From Blautia sp. MSJ-9 (GTDB lineage Bacteria > Bacillota > Clostridia > Lachnospirales > Lachnospiraceae), in NCBI RefSeq assembly GCF_018919065.1, contig NZ_JAHLQG010000049.1, forward strand, positions 1 through 64,000: a DNA stretch of 64,000 nucleotides, in the 5' to 3' direction. The notes below the pieces were generated by a model. The model was not told the origin of the DNA. It made no database searches and saw only the letters and a program-made list of their open reading frames with translations. Below, in pieces: positions 16,659 to 25,695 of the stretch. The position numbers and the translations under genes are program-made. How positions within the stretch are numbered: the first letter of the stretch is position 1; each line of letters opens with the position of its first letter.

Positions 16659-18221
16659 ATGAAAAAAACAAAAAGAGAATTACTTGTGTTAGCAGCGGCA
16701 ACAACAGTTGCATTATTAATGGGAGTTACTGTACAGGCGAAGGGTGATGAGAAGGTTTTAAACTTCGGATGTCAGATGTACACAGATGGATGTGTAAACA
16801 GTGCAAATGATGAAAACGGTGGATGGAATGCTATGAGATATGGTATTGCTGAAGCATTATTTAAATTCGATGACAATATGGAAGTTATCCCGTGGCTTGC
16901 TGAGAGTTATGAAGTAAATGACGAGCATACAGAATGGACGATCAAGCTGAAAGACGGAATTAAATTCTCTGACGGATGTGATTTAACTCCGACAAAGGTA
17001 AAAGAGTATTTTGATCACATGAAAGAGGTAGGACCTTCCGGATCTGCCAAACCGGAGAAATATCTGGAATTTGAAGCAGAAGTTACTGTAGATGATGATG
17101 CAAATACTATTAACATCAAAACAAGCAAACCATATGCAAACCTTGTAGGACAGCTCTGCCACCCAACTATGGGAATCACAGATGTAGAACATATTGAAAA
17201 CTACGATAATGGAATTATTGGAACAGGTCCATACAAGATTGAAGAATTCAATGGTGTAGGTGTTGGTTATACATTAGCTGCAAATGAGTATTATCGTGAA
17301 GATGTTCCATACGATAAGATCAATCTGCTGTTCATGGGAGATAACTCCGCAAAAACAATGGCTCTCCAGAGTGGTCAGGTAGACTTGGTTGAGAATATCA
17401 CAAATGTAGCAGATATTCAGGATTTCCAGGACAGTGATGACTTTACTGTTGATATTGCATCCGGTGTACGCTGCGGATTTGCATGGATGAACTTTGATGG
17501 TGTTCTTGGAAACAAAACACTTCGTCAGGCAATCCTGATGGCAATTGATAATGATACAATCTGTAATTCCAGAACAATCGGTGGACTTTATACACCAGGA
17601 TTCTCCGTACTGCCTTCTACTCTGAACTATGACTATGACAAACTGGAAAATCCATATACCTATGATCCGGAAAAAGCAAAACAGATTCTGGATGATGCAG
17701 GAATCGTTGATACAGACGGAGATGGAATCCGTGAACTGGATGGTCAGAATATCAACCTCAGATATATTTCTTATGAAAACCGTCTTCTGAATGACTTTGC
17801 AGATGCTCAGGCACAGTATCTTGCAGAAATCGGTATTGGTGTTGTTCCTGAATACGGAAGCTCAGATGATCAGTGGAGTAAACTTGCAGCACTGGATTAT
17901 GACTTTAATAACAATAACTGGATCACTGTTGGTACCGGAGATCCTCTGGCATATATGGCTAACTGGGCAACTGATACCAGCTACTGCGCATACTCCAACC
18001 CGGACTATGACAAGTTATATGAAGAATTAAAAGGTGAAATGGATCCGGAAAAGAGAAAAGATCTGATCTTCCAGATGCAGCAGATTCTGGTAGATGATGC
18101 AGCGGTTCTGATTGATGGATACTACAACTCATCTATGATCTACAGTAAGAAAGTTGGTTCTGCACATATCCATACAGCAGATTACTACTGGCTGTCAACA
18201 GAAATTACTCCTGCAGAATAA
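16659..18221 (+). CDS. Nik/Dpp-type ABC transporter substrate-binding protein (SBP_bac_5 family)
   Basis: A 520-aa exported protein with signal peptide (residues 1-24, TVQA-KG) and no lipobox. SBP_bac_5 landmarks are clear: VIPWLAESYEV, the WTIKLKDGIKFSDG motif near residue 90, IIGTGPYKIEEFN, LRQAILMAIDNDTIC and YDPEKAKQILDDAG. Line by line it resembles NikA-like nickel-binding proteins as much as DppA. It starts the five-gene importer operon behind riboswitch 2. B12-riboswitch control makes cobalt, a cobalt chelate or a corrinoid the most reasonable ligand; peptides remain possible. Family membership is firm, the ligand is inference. Confidence 0.92.
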   Translation: MKKTKRELLVLAAATTVALLMGVTVQAKGDEKVLNFGCQMYTDGCVNSANDENGGWNAMRYGIAEALFKFDDNMEVIPWLAESYEVNDEHTEWTIKLKDGIKFSDGCDLTPTKVKEYFDHMKEVGPSGSAKPEKYLEFEAEVTVDDDANTINIKTSKPYANLVGQLCHPTMGITDVEHIENYDNGIIGTGPYKIEEFNGVGVGYTLAANEYYREDVPYDKINLLFMGDNSAKTMALQSGQVDLVENITNVADIQDFQDSDDFTVDIASGVRCGFAWMNFDGVLGNKTLRQAILMAIDNDTICNSRTIGGLYTPGFSVLPSTLNYDYDKLENPYTYDPEKAKQILDDAGIVDTDGDGIRELDGQNINLRYISYENRLLNDFADAQAQYLAEIGIGVVPEYGSSDDQWSKLAALDYDFNNNNWITVGTGDPLAYMANWATDTSYCAYSNPDYDKLYEELKGEMDPEKRKDLIFQMQQILVDDAAVLIDGYYNSSMIYSKKVGSAHIHTADYYWLSTEITPAE

Positions 18222-18237
18222 GAAAAGTCTGCGAATT

Positions 18238-18258
18238 GTGAAGTTACTGAATAGTTAC
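18238..18258 (+). repeat. copy 2 of the dispersed 21-nt intergenic repeat
   Basis: GTGAAGTTACTGAA followed by TAGTTAC, between the binding-protein and permease genes, 27 nt before the TTG start. Confidence 0.55.
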
Positions 18259-18285
18259 AAACAGAAATAAAAAGAGGTGTCTTTT

Positions 18286-19224
18286 TTGAGTAAAAAGCAA
18301 ATAATCAAGCGTTTATTACAGATTGTGATCGTATTGATCGGTATCAGCTTTATTACATTTGCACTGACCTTTATGTCACCAGGTGACCCTGTACGAAACA
18401 TGTACACGGCAACCGGTGTAATGCCTACTGAAGAAATGGTTCAGGAGACACGCGAGGAACTTGGTCTGAATGATCCGTTTCTGGTGCAGTATACCAGATG
18501 GCTTAAGAACTGTCTGAAAGGTGACTTTGGCAAATCATACAGCTTAAATAAACCAGTTACAGAACTTCTTGCAGCCAGATTATGGCCGACTTTGAAACTT
18601 ACATTAATGGCCATGATCCTTATGCTGGTTATTTCTGTACCTTTAGGTATGTTGTCTGCCATATATAAAGATAAATGGATCGATTATCTCGTCCGGGGAA
18701 TTACATTCCTCGGATGTGCGATGCCTAACTTCTGGGTTGGACTTCTGTTAATGCTGGCATTCTGTGTTTATATCAATGCATTTCCGGTTATCAGTTCTGC
18801 GGGAGACTTTAAGAGTCTGTTTCTTCCGGCTTTGACACTTGCGATTGCAATGTCTTCCAAATATACCAGACAGGTAAGAACAGCGGTGCTGGATGAACTG
18901 AGTCAGGATTATGTGATCGGTGCACAGGCAAGAGGAGTAAAGAAATCAAAGATTATCTGGGGCAATGTATTTCCAAATTCATTGCTTCCGCTGATCACAA
19001 TGTTTGGTCTTTCCATAGGATCACTTCTTGGAGGAACCAGTGTTGTAGAAGTAATCTTCTCTTATCCGGGTCTTGGAAACCTTGCAGTTTCAGCAATCAC
19101 ATCCAGTGATTACAATCTGATCCAGGGATATGTATTATGGCTTGCCCTGATTTATATGGTCATTAACCTGATCGTTGATGCATCTTATGTTTATATTGAT
19201 CCACGTATGCGTTTAAAGGAGTAG
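18286..19224 (+). CDS. Nik/Dpp-type ABC transporter permease, subunit B
   Basis: A 312-aa inner-membrane permease of the DppB/NikB family. I chose TTG at 18286 because the AGAGGTG element (18274-18279) is then correctly spaced; a GTG at 18277 would lie inside that RBS. N-terminal RLLQIVIVLIGISFITFALTF is the first membrane segment, followed by the family SPGDPV motif, and the EAA-type coupling loop appears as ARGVKKSKIIWGN. About six membrane segments. Second gene of the B12-controlled operon; 4 nt separate it from the next gene. Confidence 0.92.
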   Translation: MSKKQIIKRLLQIVIVLIGISFITFALTFMSPGDPVRNMYTATGVMPTEEMVQETREELGLNDPFLVQYTRWLKNCLKGDFGKSYSLNKPVTELLAARLWPTLKLTLMAMILMLVISVPLGMLSAIYKDKWIDYLVRGITFLGCAMPNFWVGLLLMLAFCVYINAFPVISSAGDFKSLFLPALTLAIAMSSKYTRQVRTAVLDELSQDYVIGAQARGVKKSKIIWGNVFPNSLLPLITMFGLSIGSLLGGTSVVEVIFSYPGLGNLAVSAITSSDYNLIQGYVLWLALIYMVINLIVDASYVYIDPRMRLKE

Positions 19225-19228
19225 AATC

Positions 19229-20056
19229 ATGAAAAAGAAAAACAGATTTTTAGCAAATAAAACTTTTGTCGTGTTTTCTATTCTTGCAGTCTGTATTATT
19301 CTGACAGCAGTATTTGCACCGGTGGTAACCAGAGGGGTTGACCCGTTAAAAGGTTCTCTGGTAGATGCACTGCTTCCGCCATGCAAGGAACATATTTTTG
19401 GAACCGACAAAATGGGCAGGGATATTTTTTCAAGAGTTATTTATGGAGCACGTGCATCTCTGTCAGCAACCTTTGGTGTTGTTGCCCTGATCTTTCTGGT
19501 GGGAACTGTTACCGGAGTCCTTGCAGGATATTTCGGAGGTGTCATTGATGCTGTTATTATGCGAATTGCAGATATGATGCTTGCTTTCCCAGGACTGGTA
19601 CTTGCTCTTGCTGTTGCAGGTATTATGGGCGCAAGTATCAAAAATGCGATCATCGCTATTGTAGTAGTAAGCTGGACCAAATATGCGCGTCTGGCACGAA
19701 GCCTGGTTATGAAGATCCGTGACAGGGATTATGTATCAGCAGCGATCGTTACCGGTTCCAAAACACCGTATATGCTGTTTCGATATATGCTTCCAAATGC
19801 ACTTCCTACACTGATCATTACTGCTGCGACAGATATAGGTTCCATGATGCTGGAACTGGCAGCAATGTCCTTCCTGGGATTTGGCGCGAAGCCGCCGGCA
19901 CCGGAATGGGGTTATATGCTGAATGAAGGAAGAGCGTGTATGCAGTCTGCTCCGTGGCTGATGATCTTCCCGGGTCTTGCTATTTTTGTAGTAGTTGTTG
20001 TATTTAATATGCTTGGGGATTCCATCCGTGATATCCTCGATCCAAGAAATGAGTAG
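19229..20056 (+). CDS. Nik/Dpp-type ABC transporter permease, subunit C
   Basis: A 275-aa permease of the DppC/NikC family that pairs with the preceding subunit. Visible landmarks: FGTDKMGRDIFSRVIYGAR (family hallmark near residue 55), six membrane segments, the coupling-loop stretch YMLPNALPTLI and the ending FNMLGDSIRDILDPRNE. The RBS AAGGAG lies inside the 3' end of the previous gene, so the two are coupled. Confidence 0.93.
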   Translation: MKKKNRFLANKTFVVFSILAVCIILTAVFAPVVTRGVDPLKGSLVDALLPPCKEHIFGTDKMGRDIFSRVIYGARASLSATFGVVALIFLVGTVTGVLAGYFGGVIDAVIMRIADMMLAFPGLVLALAVAGIMGASIKNAIIAIVVVSWTKYARLARSLVMKIRDRDYVSAAIVTGSKTPYMLFRYMLPNALPTLIITAATDIGSMMLELAAMSFLGFGAKPPAPEWGYMLNEGRACMQSAPWLMIFPGLAIFVVVVVFNMLGDSIRDILDPRNE

Positions 20057-20067
20057 GAGGAATAAAC

Positions 20068-20850
20068 ATGCTGAAATTAGATAATGTGACAATCTCCTAC
20101 AAAAATGTTCCAACTGTTCAGAATTTTAATCTGGATATGAAAGAGGGACAGATCGTTTCTCTGGTAGGAGAATCCGGAAGTGGAAAAACCACTGTTATCC
20201 GTGCTGTTCTGGGACTTCTTGCAGGTGGCGGTAAGGTCACAGAAGGAAGTATTACATTTGAAGGAGAAGACCTCTTATCCTATACACCGGAACAGTGGAG
20301 AAAACTTCGTGGTTCTGATATTTCCATGATTTTTCAGGACAGTGGTGCAATGATGAATCCGACACGTAAAGTCGGAAAAGTATTCACAGAATATATTCTT
20401 ACTCATGAGAAAATTTCCAAAAAAGAGGCATGGAGTAAGGGAATCGCAATGCTGGAGCGAATGAGACTTCCGTCTCCGGATAATATTATGGAATCTTATC
20501 CTTTCCAGTTATCCGGTGGTATGAGACAGCGAGTTGGTATTGCGATGGGAATGACTTATCAGCCGAAGCTTCTTCTTGCAGATGAACCGACTTCTGCACT
20601 GGATGTAACAACGCAGGCACAGATCGTGCGTCAGATGATGAAGCTCAGAGATGATTATCATACAGGCATTATTGTAGTAACCCATAATCTGGGTGTAGCT
20701 GCCTACATGTCAGATTATATTGTTGTAATGAAGAACGGAAAAATGGAAGACCAGGGAACAAGAGAGTATATTCTGAAAGAATCAAAGAATGAATATACCA
20801 GAAAACTTCTGGAGGCAGTTCCATCCCGGGGAGGTGAACGATATGTCTGA
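20068..20850 (+). CDS. Nik/Dpp-type ABC transporter ATP-binding protein, subunit D
   Basis: A 260-aa ATPase: Walker A GESGSGKTT near residue 35, signature LSGGMRQRVGIAMG, Walker B LLLADEPTSALD, H-loop VTHNL. It is short for a DppD/OppD subunit (about 330 aa) and ends without the Cys-rich oligo_HPY tail, which matches NikD-like subunits better. RBS GTAGGAGGA. Its last 8 nt overlap the start of the partner ATPase. Confidence 0.92.
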   Translation: MLKLDNVTISYKNVPTVQNFNLDMKEGQIVSLVGESGSGKTTVIRAVLGLLAGGGKVTEGSITFEGEDLLSYTPEQWRKLRGSDISMIFQDSGAMMNPTRKVGKVFTEYILTHEKISKKEAWSKGIAMLERMRLPSPDNIMESYPFQLSGGMRQRVGIAMGMTYQPKLLLADEPTSALDVTTQAQIVRQMMKLRDDYHTGIIVVTHNLGVAAYMSDYIVVMKNGKMEDQGTREYILKESKNEYTRKLLEAVPSRGGERYV

Positions 20851-21814
20851 AAAAAGAGAAGTAATACTGGAAGCGAAACATGTAACCAGAAGATTTGCGG
20901 CATCACATGGACGTACTCTGCTGGCGAACAATGATATTAATCTGAAAATGTATAAAGGTGAAACACTGGGTCTGGTAGGAGAATCCGGATGTGGTAAGAG
21001 TACATTTATGAGATTTCTGGTTTCTCTTGATACACCTTCAGAGGGTGAGATTCTGTACCGCGGTACAGATATCACGAAATTAAAGGGAGAAGAACTGAGA
21101 AATAACCGTCAGAACATTCAGATGGTATTTCAGGACCCGACCTTATCTTTTAATCCGAAAATGAACATTCGTGATATTGTGTGTGAGCCTTTGATGAATT
21201 TCAAAAAGATTAAGAAATCGGAGAAGGATGCTGTCTGCAGAAAACTTCTTGAAATGGTAGAATTACCAGGAGATTTTGCAGATCGTTATCCTCACAATAT
21301 GAGTGGTGGACAGCGTCAGCGTGTTGCGATCGCGAGAGCACTGGCACTGGAACCGGAGATCGTTGTTCTGGATGAAGCAACTTCAGCTCTCGATGTTTCT
21401 GTTCAGAAAACCGTAATTGAACTGATTACAAAGCTTCAGAGAGAAAAGAATATTACATTTGGTTTTATCTGTCATGATATTGCACTGGTTCAGCTGGTGG
21501 CACATCAGGTGGCTGTTATGTATCTTGGAAACCTCGTAGAGGTTCTTCCTGGAAAAGACCTCGATATGAAAGCGATGCATCCATATACAAGAGCACTGAT
21601 GGGTGCAGTATTTGATATTAATATGGACTTTTCCAAACCAATTGAGAGTATTGAAAGTGAAGCTCCGAGCCCGTTGGATCTTCCACAGGGATGCCCGTTC
21701 CAGGGAAGATGTGAACATTGCATGGATATCTGTAAAAAGGAGAATCCACATCTTATAGAAGTAGAAGACGGTCACAGTGTTGCCTGCCATTTGTTCAAAA
21801 AAGGTGGCAGATAA
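20843..21814 (+). CDS. Nik/Dpp-type ABC transporter ATP-binding protein, subunit F/E
   Basis: A 323-aa ATPase, second nucleotide-binding subunit. Walker A GESGCGKST, signature MSGGQRQRVAIARAL, Walker B VVLDEATSALD. The C-terminal oligo_HPY region has four cysteines in the usual spacing (CPFQGRCEHCMDIC plus a later C), a site that can bind a metal or cluster in this family. The start at 20843 follows GGGGAGGTGA and overlaps the previous gene by 8 nt; an upstream ATG at 20789 is unlikely. Its stop overlaps the MATE start (TAATG). Confidence 0.92.
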   Translation: MSEKREVILEAKHVTRRFAASHGRTLLANNDINLKMYKGETLGLVGESGCGKSTFMRFLVSLDTPSEGEILYRGTDITKLKGEELRNNRQNIQMVFQDPTLSFNPKMNIRDIVCEPLMNFKKIKKSEKDAVCRKLLEMVELPGDFADRYPHNMSGGQRQRVAIARALALEPEIVVLDEATSALDVSVQKTVIELITKLQREKNITFGFICHDIALVQLVAHQVAVMYLGNLVEVLPGKDLDMKAMHPYTRALMGAVFDINMDFSKPIESIESEAPSPLDLPQGCPFQGRCEHCMDICKKENPHLIEVEDGHSVACHLFKKGGR

Positions 21815-23169
21815 TGAAAAAAGATAGTCTGATTTCTGGAAATATAGGAAAAGCATTATTACTTTTTGTACTTCCACTGATTGCGGGAAGTTTGATTCAG
21901 CAGTTGTACACAACGGTTGATGCGGTTATTGTTGGTCAGTTTACCGGAAAAATCGGACTTGCAGCAATTGACTCTGTGCATACACTTTTTAAGTTTCCGC
22001 TTAACTTTATGAACGGACTTGCAACAGGTGCAACGATTATGATCTCCAGATATTTTGGAGCAAAAGATAAAGAAGGACTGCATTGTGCAGTGCGGACAGC
22101 TCTTTTACTCGCCGGTATTCTGGGAATTGTCTGTGCTGTAGCCGGTGTAATTTTTTCTCCATGGCTGCTTGATATCATGTCTGTTCCGGAAGAAGTCCGT
22201 GCAGGATCACTGATCTACTGCCGCATTTATTTTGGCGGAATATGGGCAATGATCCTTTATAACATGATGGCAGGAGTCCTGCGGGCATTTGGAGACTCTA
22301 AAAATCCTTTATATGTACTGGTAGTATGCAGCGTGGTAAATATTGTTGCAGACCTCATGATGGTAGGGCTTTTGCATACCGGTGTTGGAGGTGCGGCAGC
22401 GGCTACTGTACTTTCGCAGATTGTAAGTGTGGTACTTACTATGCATTTTCTCAGAACTTCTGATTTCCTGGAAGAAAAGATAGGAATCAGAACAATGAGA
22501 ATCTGCAAAGAGCATATGGGAATGATGCTAAACAAAGGTTTTCCATTGGCTCTTCAGTCTATGCTGTTTCCGATTGCCAATTCTATTGTTCAGGCAAGTG
22601 TCAACACAATGGGAACTGACAGTATTGCGGCATGGGGAATCTGTGATAAACTGGATTTACTGATCTGGCTGATCGCGGATTCTATGGGACCTGTACTGAC
22701 GACATATACCGCACAGAATCTCGGTGCCGGTAAGACGAAGAGAGTAAAGAAAGGAGCACTGATCGGTACTGGGTTATCTGTAATCGCAGTAGGAATTATC
22801 AGTCTTGTTCTTTACTTCGGTTCAGGACTGATCGGACCGTTATTTATTGATCAGAAAGACGTTCCGACACTGATCCCGCTGGTTGTAAGATATATGCAGA
22901 TGATGGCACCTTTTTTTGTATTTTATGCAGTTGCAGAGGCGCTTTCAGGAGCCTGCTGTGGTCTGGGTGAAACGCTGGTACCGATGATTACTACATTACT
23001 TACAATTTGCCTGTTTCGAGTAGTATGCATTTTGCTTGTTTTACCGTCATTTAAAACAATGGAATGTATTGTATGGATCTATATTGGATCATGGGTTGTG
23101 TCCGGTGTTACTTTTGCTGTTTTATATCTGGCAAAAGTCAGGAAACTCTACCATAAGAAAATTAAATAA
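21814..23169 (+). CDS. MATE-family efflux transporter co-transcribed with the B12-controlled importer
   Basis: A 451-aa integral membrane protein with twelve predicted segments in two MatE repeats: FVLPLIAGSLIQQLYTTVDAVIVGQF at the start of repeat one and FPLALQSMLFPIANSIVQASVN at the start of repeat two. MATE proteins export cationic compounds by Na+ or H+ antiport. The ATG shares a base with the stop of the ATPase gene, so it is translationally coupled and is the last gene before a terminator. An exporter in an importer operon under B12 control is unusual; it may expel a by-product or excess ligand. Substrate unknown. Confidence 0.9.
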   Translation: MKKDSLISGNIGKALLLFVLPLIAGSLIQQLYTTVDAVIVGQFTGKIGLAAIDSVHTLFKFPLNFMNGLATGATIMISRYFGAKDKEGLHCAVRTALLLAGILGIVCAVAGVIFSPWLLDIMSVPEEVRAGSLIYCRIYFGGIWAMILYNMMAGVLRAFGDSKNPLYVLVVCSVVNIVADLMMVGLLHTGVGGAAAATVLSQIVSVVLTMHFLRTSDFLEEKIGIRTMRICKEHMGMMLNKGFPLALQSMLFPIANSIVQASVNTMGTDSIAAWGICDKLDLLIWLIADSMGPVLTTYTAQNLGAGKTKRVKKGALIGTGLSVIAVGIISLVLYFGSGLIGPLFIDQKDVPTLIPLVVRYMQMMAPFFVFYAVAEALSGACCGLGETLVPMITTLLTICLFRVVCILLVLPSFKTMECIVWIYIGSWVVSGVTFAVLYLAKVRKLYHKKIK

Positions 23170-23203
23170 AAAGATTGCAATCATTTTGTAAATGATAGAT
23201 GAC

Positions 23204-23251
23204 ACAGAGGATATGGCAGGAAGAATGATCAGGCGGTATCCTCTGTTTTTA
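23204..23251 (+). terminator. terminator of the importer-MATE operon
   Basis: A perfect 10-bp stem ACAGAGGATA / TATCCTCTGT with a 23-nt loop, followed by TTTTTA. Confidence 0.85.
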
Positions 23252-23281
23252 TATATTTGCTATTTTTCTAATATTAAGCTA

Positions 23282-23336
23282 TTGACAGAGGACGAAAATC
23301 TGTTATAATAAAATAAACAAATGAACAAGTGCTCAT
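23282..23336 (+). promoter_or_regulatory. promoter and probable ArsR/SmtB operator of the metal-efflux genes
   Basis: TTGACA - 16 bp - TATAAT at 23282-23309, followed at 23321-23336 by the imperfect palindrome ATGAACAAGTGCTCAT, of the kind bound by SmtB/CzrA/CadC sensors (ATGAACA...TGTTCAT). A repressor there would block the start of transcription. The sensor is most likely the ArsR protein at 25696. Confidence 0.8.
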
Positions 23337-23382
23337 ATGATAATGTGAAAAAATATTCATAAGACGGAAAGGAAAAAATACT

Positions 23383-23601
23383 ATGAAAAAGACTTACAAA
23401 ATCGACGTAGACTGCGCAAACTGTGCAAATAAAATGGAGGAAGCTGCTAAGAATACAGCAGGTGTTAAGGATGCAACTGTAAACTTCATGATGCTGAAAA
23501 TGATCGTTGAATTTGAAGAAGGACAGGATCCGAAAGCAGTTATGAAAGATGTTCTGGCAAACTGCAAGAAAGTAGAAGACGACTGCGAAATCTATCTTTA
23601 A
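23383..23601 (+). CDS. HMA-domain metallochaperone (CopZ-like fold)
   Basis: A 72-aa single heavy-metal-associated domain. The metal motif is present as DVDCANCANKMEE (C11 and C14), followed by the usual AGVKDATVNF strand. The ATPase at 23754 lacks its own N-terminal HMA domain, so this protein probably serves as its separate metal-delivery or regulatory domain. Zinc, cadmium or copper all remain possible; the extra acidic and cysteine residues near the end (NCKKVEDDCEIYL) argue for a divalent ion. Confidence 0.87.
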   Translation: MKKTYKIDVDCANCANKMEEAAKNTAGVKDATVNFMMLKMIVEFEEGQDPKAVMKDVLANCKKVEDDCEIYL

Positions 23602-23660
23602 TTCAGGAACGATTTCTGTTGATAATATATTTACGGGAATTGTCGTAAATTAGCAGAGAG

Positions 23661-23733
23661 GGACTGCGGCACAGAGATATATCAGGCGGTTATGGTTATC
23701 CACTGATATATATTCTGGCGGCGGTCCTGTTTT
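23661..23733 (+). terminator. long intercistronic hairpin between HMA protein and P-type ATPase
   Basis: GGAC...GAGATATATCAG pairs with CTGATATATATTC...GGTCC over about 25 bp with small interruptions, then TGTTTT. It probably lets the chaperone mRNA accumulate above the ATPase mRNA. Confidence 0.65.
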
Positions 23734-23753
23734 ATAAGAAGTGAGGTATTAAG

Positions 23754-25619
23754 ATGAATAAGAAGCAAAAGAAGATGCTGATCAGAATCATCGTAGCGGC
23801 GGTATTAATCGTGCTTTTTTCTAAATTGCCGATAGATGGATATGTCAGATTTGGACTGTTTATGATTCCATATCTGGTAATTGGCTATGATATTCTTCAG
23901 AAAGCATTTAAAGGTATCAGAAATAAACAGGTATTCGATGAGAATTTCCTGATGGCAGTAGCTACTGTGGGAGCAATCCTGCTTGGAGATTATTCCGAAG
24001 GTGTTGCGGTTATGTTGTTCTACCAGATCGGAGAACTTTTCCAGAGTTATGCAGTAGGAAAGAGCAGACGTAACATCAGTGAACTGATGGATATCCGTCC
24101 GGATTATGCCAATATTGAAGTAGATGGAAAACTTGAACAGGTAGACCCGGATGAAGTTGAAATTGGTACTGTAATTGTTGTACAGCCAGGAGAAAAAGTT
24201 CCGATTGATGGTGTGATCATTGATGGTGTTTCTACTTTAAATACCAGCGCTCTGACCGGAGAAAGCCTTCCAAGAGATGCAAAAGCCGGGGATGAAGTAA
24301 TCAGCGGATGTATCAATATGACAGGTGTTCTGAAAATCCGTACGATCAGAGAATTCGGAGAATCTACCGTATCCAAGATTCTGGAACTTGTGGAGAATTC
24401 CAGTTCCAGAAAATCAAAATCAGAGAATTTTATTTCAAAATTTGCCAAATATTATACTCCGGTTGTATGCTACGGAGCACTTGCACTTGCTTTTATTCCC
24501 CCGATCGTACTTTTGATCATGGGAAAACCGACTATGTGGGGTGATTGGATTTACCGAGCACTTACTTTCCTGGTAATCAGCTGTCCATGCGCACTGGTGA
24601 TCAGTATTCCTTTAAGCTTCTTTGCAGGAATCGGTGGAGCAAGTAATCAGGGCGTTCTGGTTAAAGGTTCCAACTATCTGGAAACACTTGCACAGACCAG
24701 CTATGTGGTATTTGATAAAACCGGTACAATGACACAGGGTGTTTTTGAAGTAAGCGGAGTTCATCATAATGAGATTTCAGATGAAAAACTGCTGGAATAT
24801 GCAGCTCTTGCAGAATGTTCTTCTTCCCACCCGATCAGTAAGAGTCTTCAGAAAGCATATGGAAAACCAATTGACAGAAACAGAGTCACTGATATTGAGG
24901 AAATCAGTGGTAACGGTGTGACTGCAAAAGTGGATGGTATATCTGTAGCAGCAGGAAATGCGAAATTAATGAAACGTCTTGGAATTTCCTATCAGGAATG
25001 TCATCATGTGGGTACAGTAATTCATATGGCTGTAGATGGAAAATATGAAGGTCATATTCTTATTTCTGATATTCTGAAACCTCATGCAAAAGAAGCAATT
25101 GCAGAATTGAAGAAAGCAGGCATCAAGAAAACAGTTATGCTTACCGGCGATTCTAAACGTGTTGCAGACCAGGTAGCAAAAGAACTGGGAATTGGGGAAG
25201 TTTACAGTGAACTTCTTCCGGCAGATAAAGTAAGCAAAGTAGAAGAATTACTTCATCAGAAATCTGAAAAAGAGAAACTTGCATTTGTGGGTGACGGTAT
25301 CAACGATGCGCCGGTACTGTCCAGAGCAGATATTGGTATTGCCATGGGTGCACTTGGTTCTGATGCAGCGATTGAGGCAGCAGATATCGTGCTGATGGAT
25401 GACGATCCGTTGAAAATTTCCAAAGCAATCAAGATTGCCAGAAAATGTATTCATATTGTATATGAGAATATTTATTTTGCGATTGGCATTAAGATTTTAT
25501 GTCTGATTCTTGGTGCGCTGGGAATTGCAAATATGTGGATGGCTATTTTTGCAGATGTAGGTGTTATGATCATTGCGGTATTAAATGCGATTCGTACTTT
25601 ATTTGTAAAAAACCTGTAA
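23754..25619 (+). CDS. heavy-metal translocating P1B-type ATPase, Zn/Cd/Pb class
   Basis: A 621-aa membrane pump. The transport site CPC (C277-P278-C279 in SCPCALVISIP) with the following S-x-P is the signature of the zinc/cadmium/lead subgroup, and the last helices carry the matching K (GIKILCLILG) and D (FADVG). The phosphorylated aspartate is D321 in DKTGT; TGES (LTGESLP), the HP motif (SSSHPISKS) and GDGINDAP are present. There is no N-terminal metal-binding domain: the protein starts straight into the first membrane helices. Together with the HMA protein and ArsR sensor it forms a metal-export unit. Confidence 0.93.
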   Translation: MNKKQKKMLIRIIVAAVLIVLFSKLPIDGYVRFGLFMIPYLVIGYDILQKAFKGIRNKQVFDENFLMAVATVGAILLGDYSEGVAVMLFYQIGELFQSYAVGKSRRNISELMDIRPDYANIEVDGKLEQVDPDEVEIGTVIVVQPGEKVPIDGVIIDGVSTLNTSALTGESLPRDAKAGDEVISGCINMTGVLKIRTIREFGESTVSKILELVENSSSRKSKSENFISKFAKYYTPVVCYGALALAFIPPIVLLIMGKPTMWGDWIYRALTFLVISCPCALVISIPLSFFAGIGGASNQGVLVKGSNYLETLAQTSYVVFDKTGTMTQGVFEVSGVHHNEISDEKLLEYAALAECSSSHPISKSLQKAYGKPIDRNRVTDIEEISGNGVTAKVDGISVAAGNAKLMKRLGISYQECHHVGTVIHMAVDGKYEGHILISDILKPHAKEAIAELKKAGIKKTVMLTGDSKRVADQVAKELGIGEVYSELLPADKVSKVEELLHQKSEKEKLAFVGDGINDAPVLSRADIGIAMGALGSDAAIEAADIVLMDDDPLKISKAIKIARKCIHIVYENIYFAIGIKILCLILGALGIANMWMAIFADVGVMIIAVLNAIRTLFVKNL

Positions 25620-25621
25620 CT

Positions 25622-25642
25622 GTGAAGGTACTGAACAGTTAC
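25622..25642 (+). repeat. copy 3 of the dispersed 21-nt intergenic repeat
   Basis: GTGAAGGTACTGAA followed by CAGTTAC, three bases behind the ATPase stop and 53 nt before the ArsR start. Confidence 0.55.
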
Positions 25643-25695
25643 AAAAATTTATAGAATAACAGACAGTTGCAGACAGGAAGGAAAATGGTGAAAGC

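Noticed and set aside
16236-16747. Three short overlapping plus-strand frames before the importer operon
   Set aside because: They cover the riboswitch aptamer and terminator; RNA structure explains the sequence better than coding.
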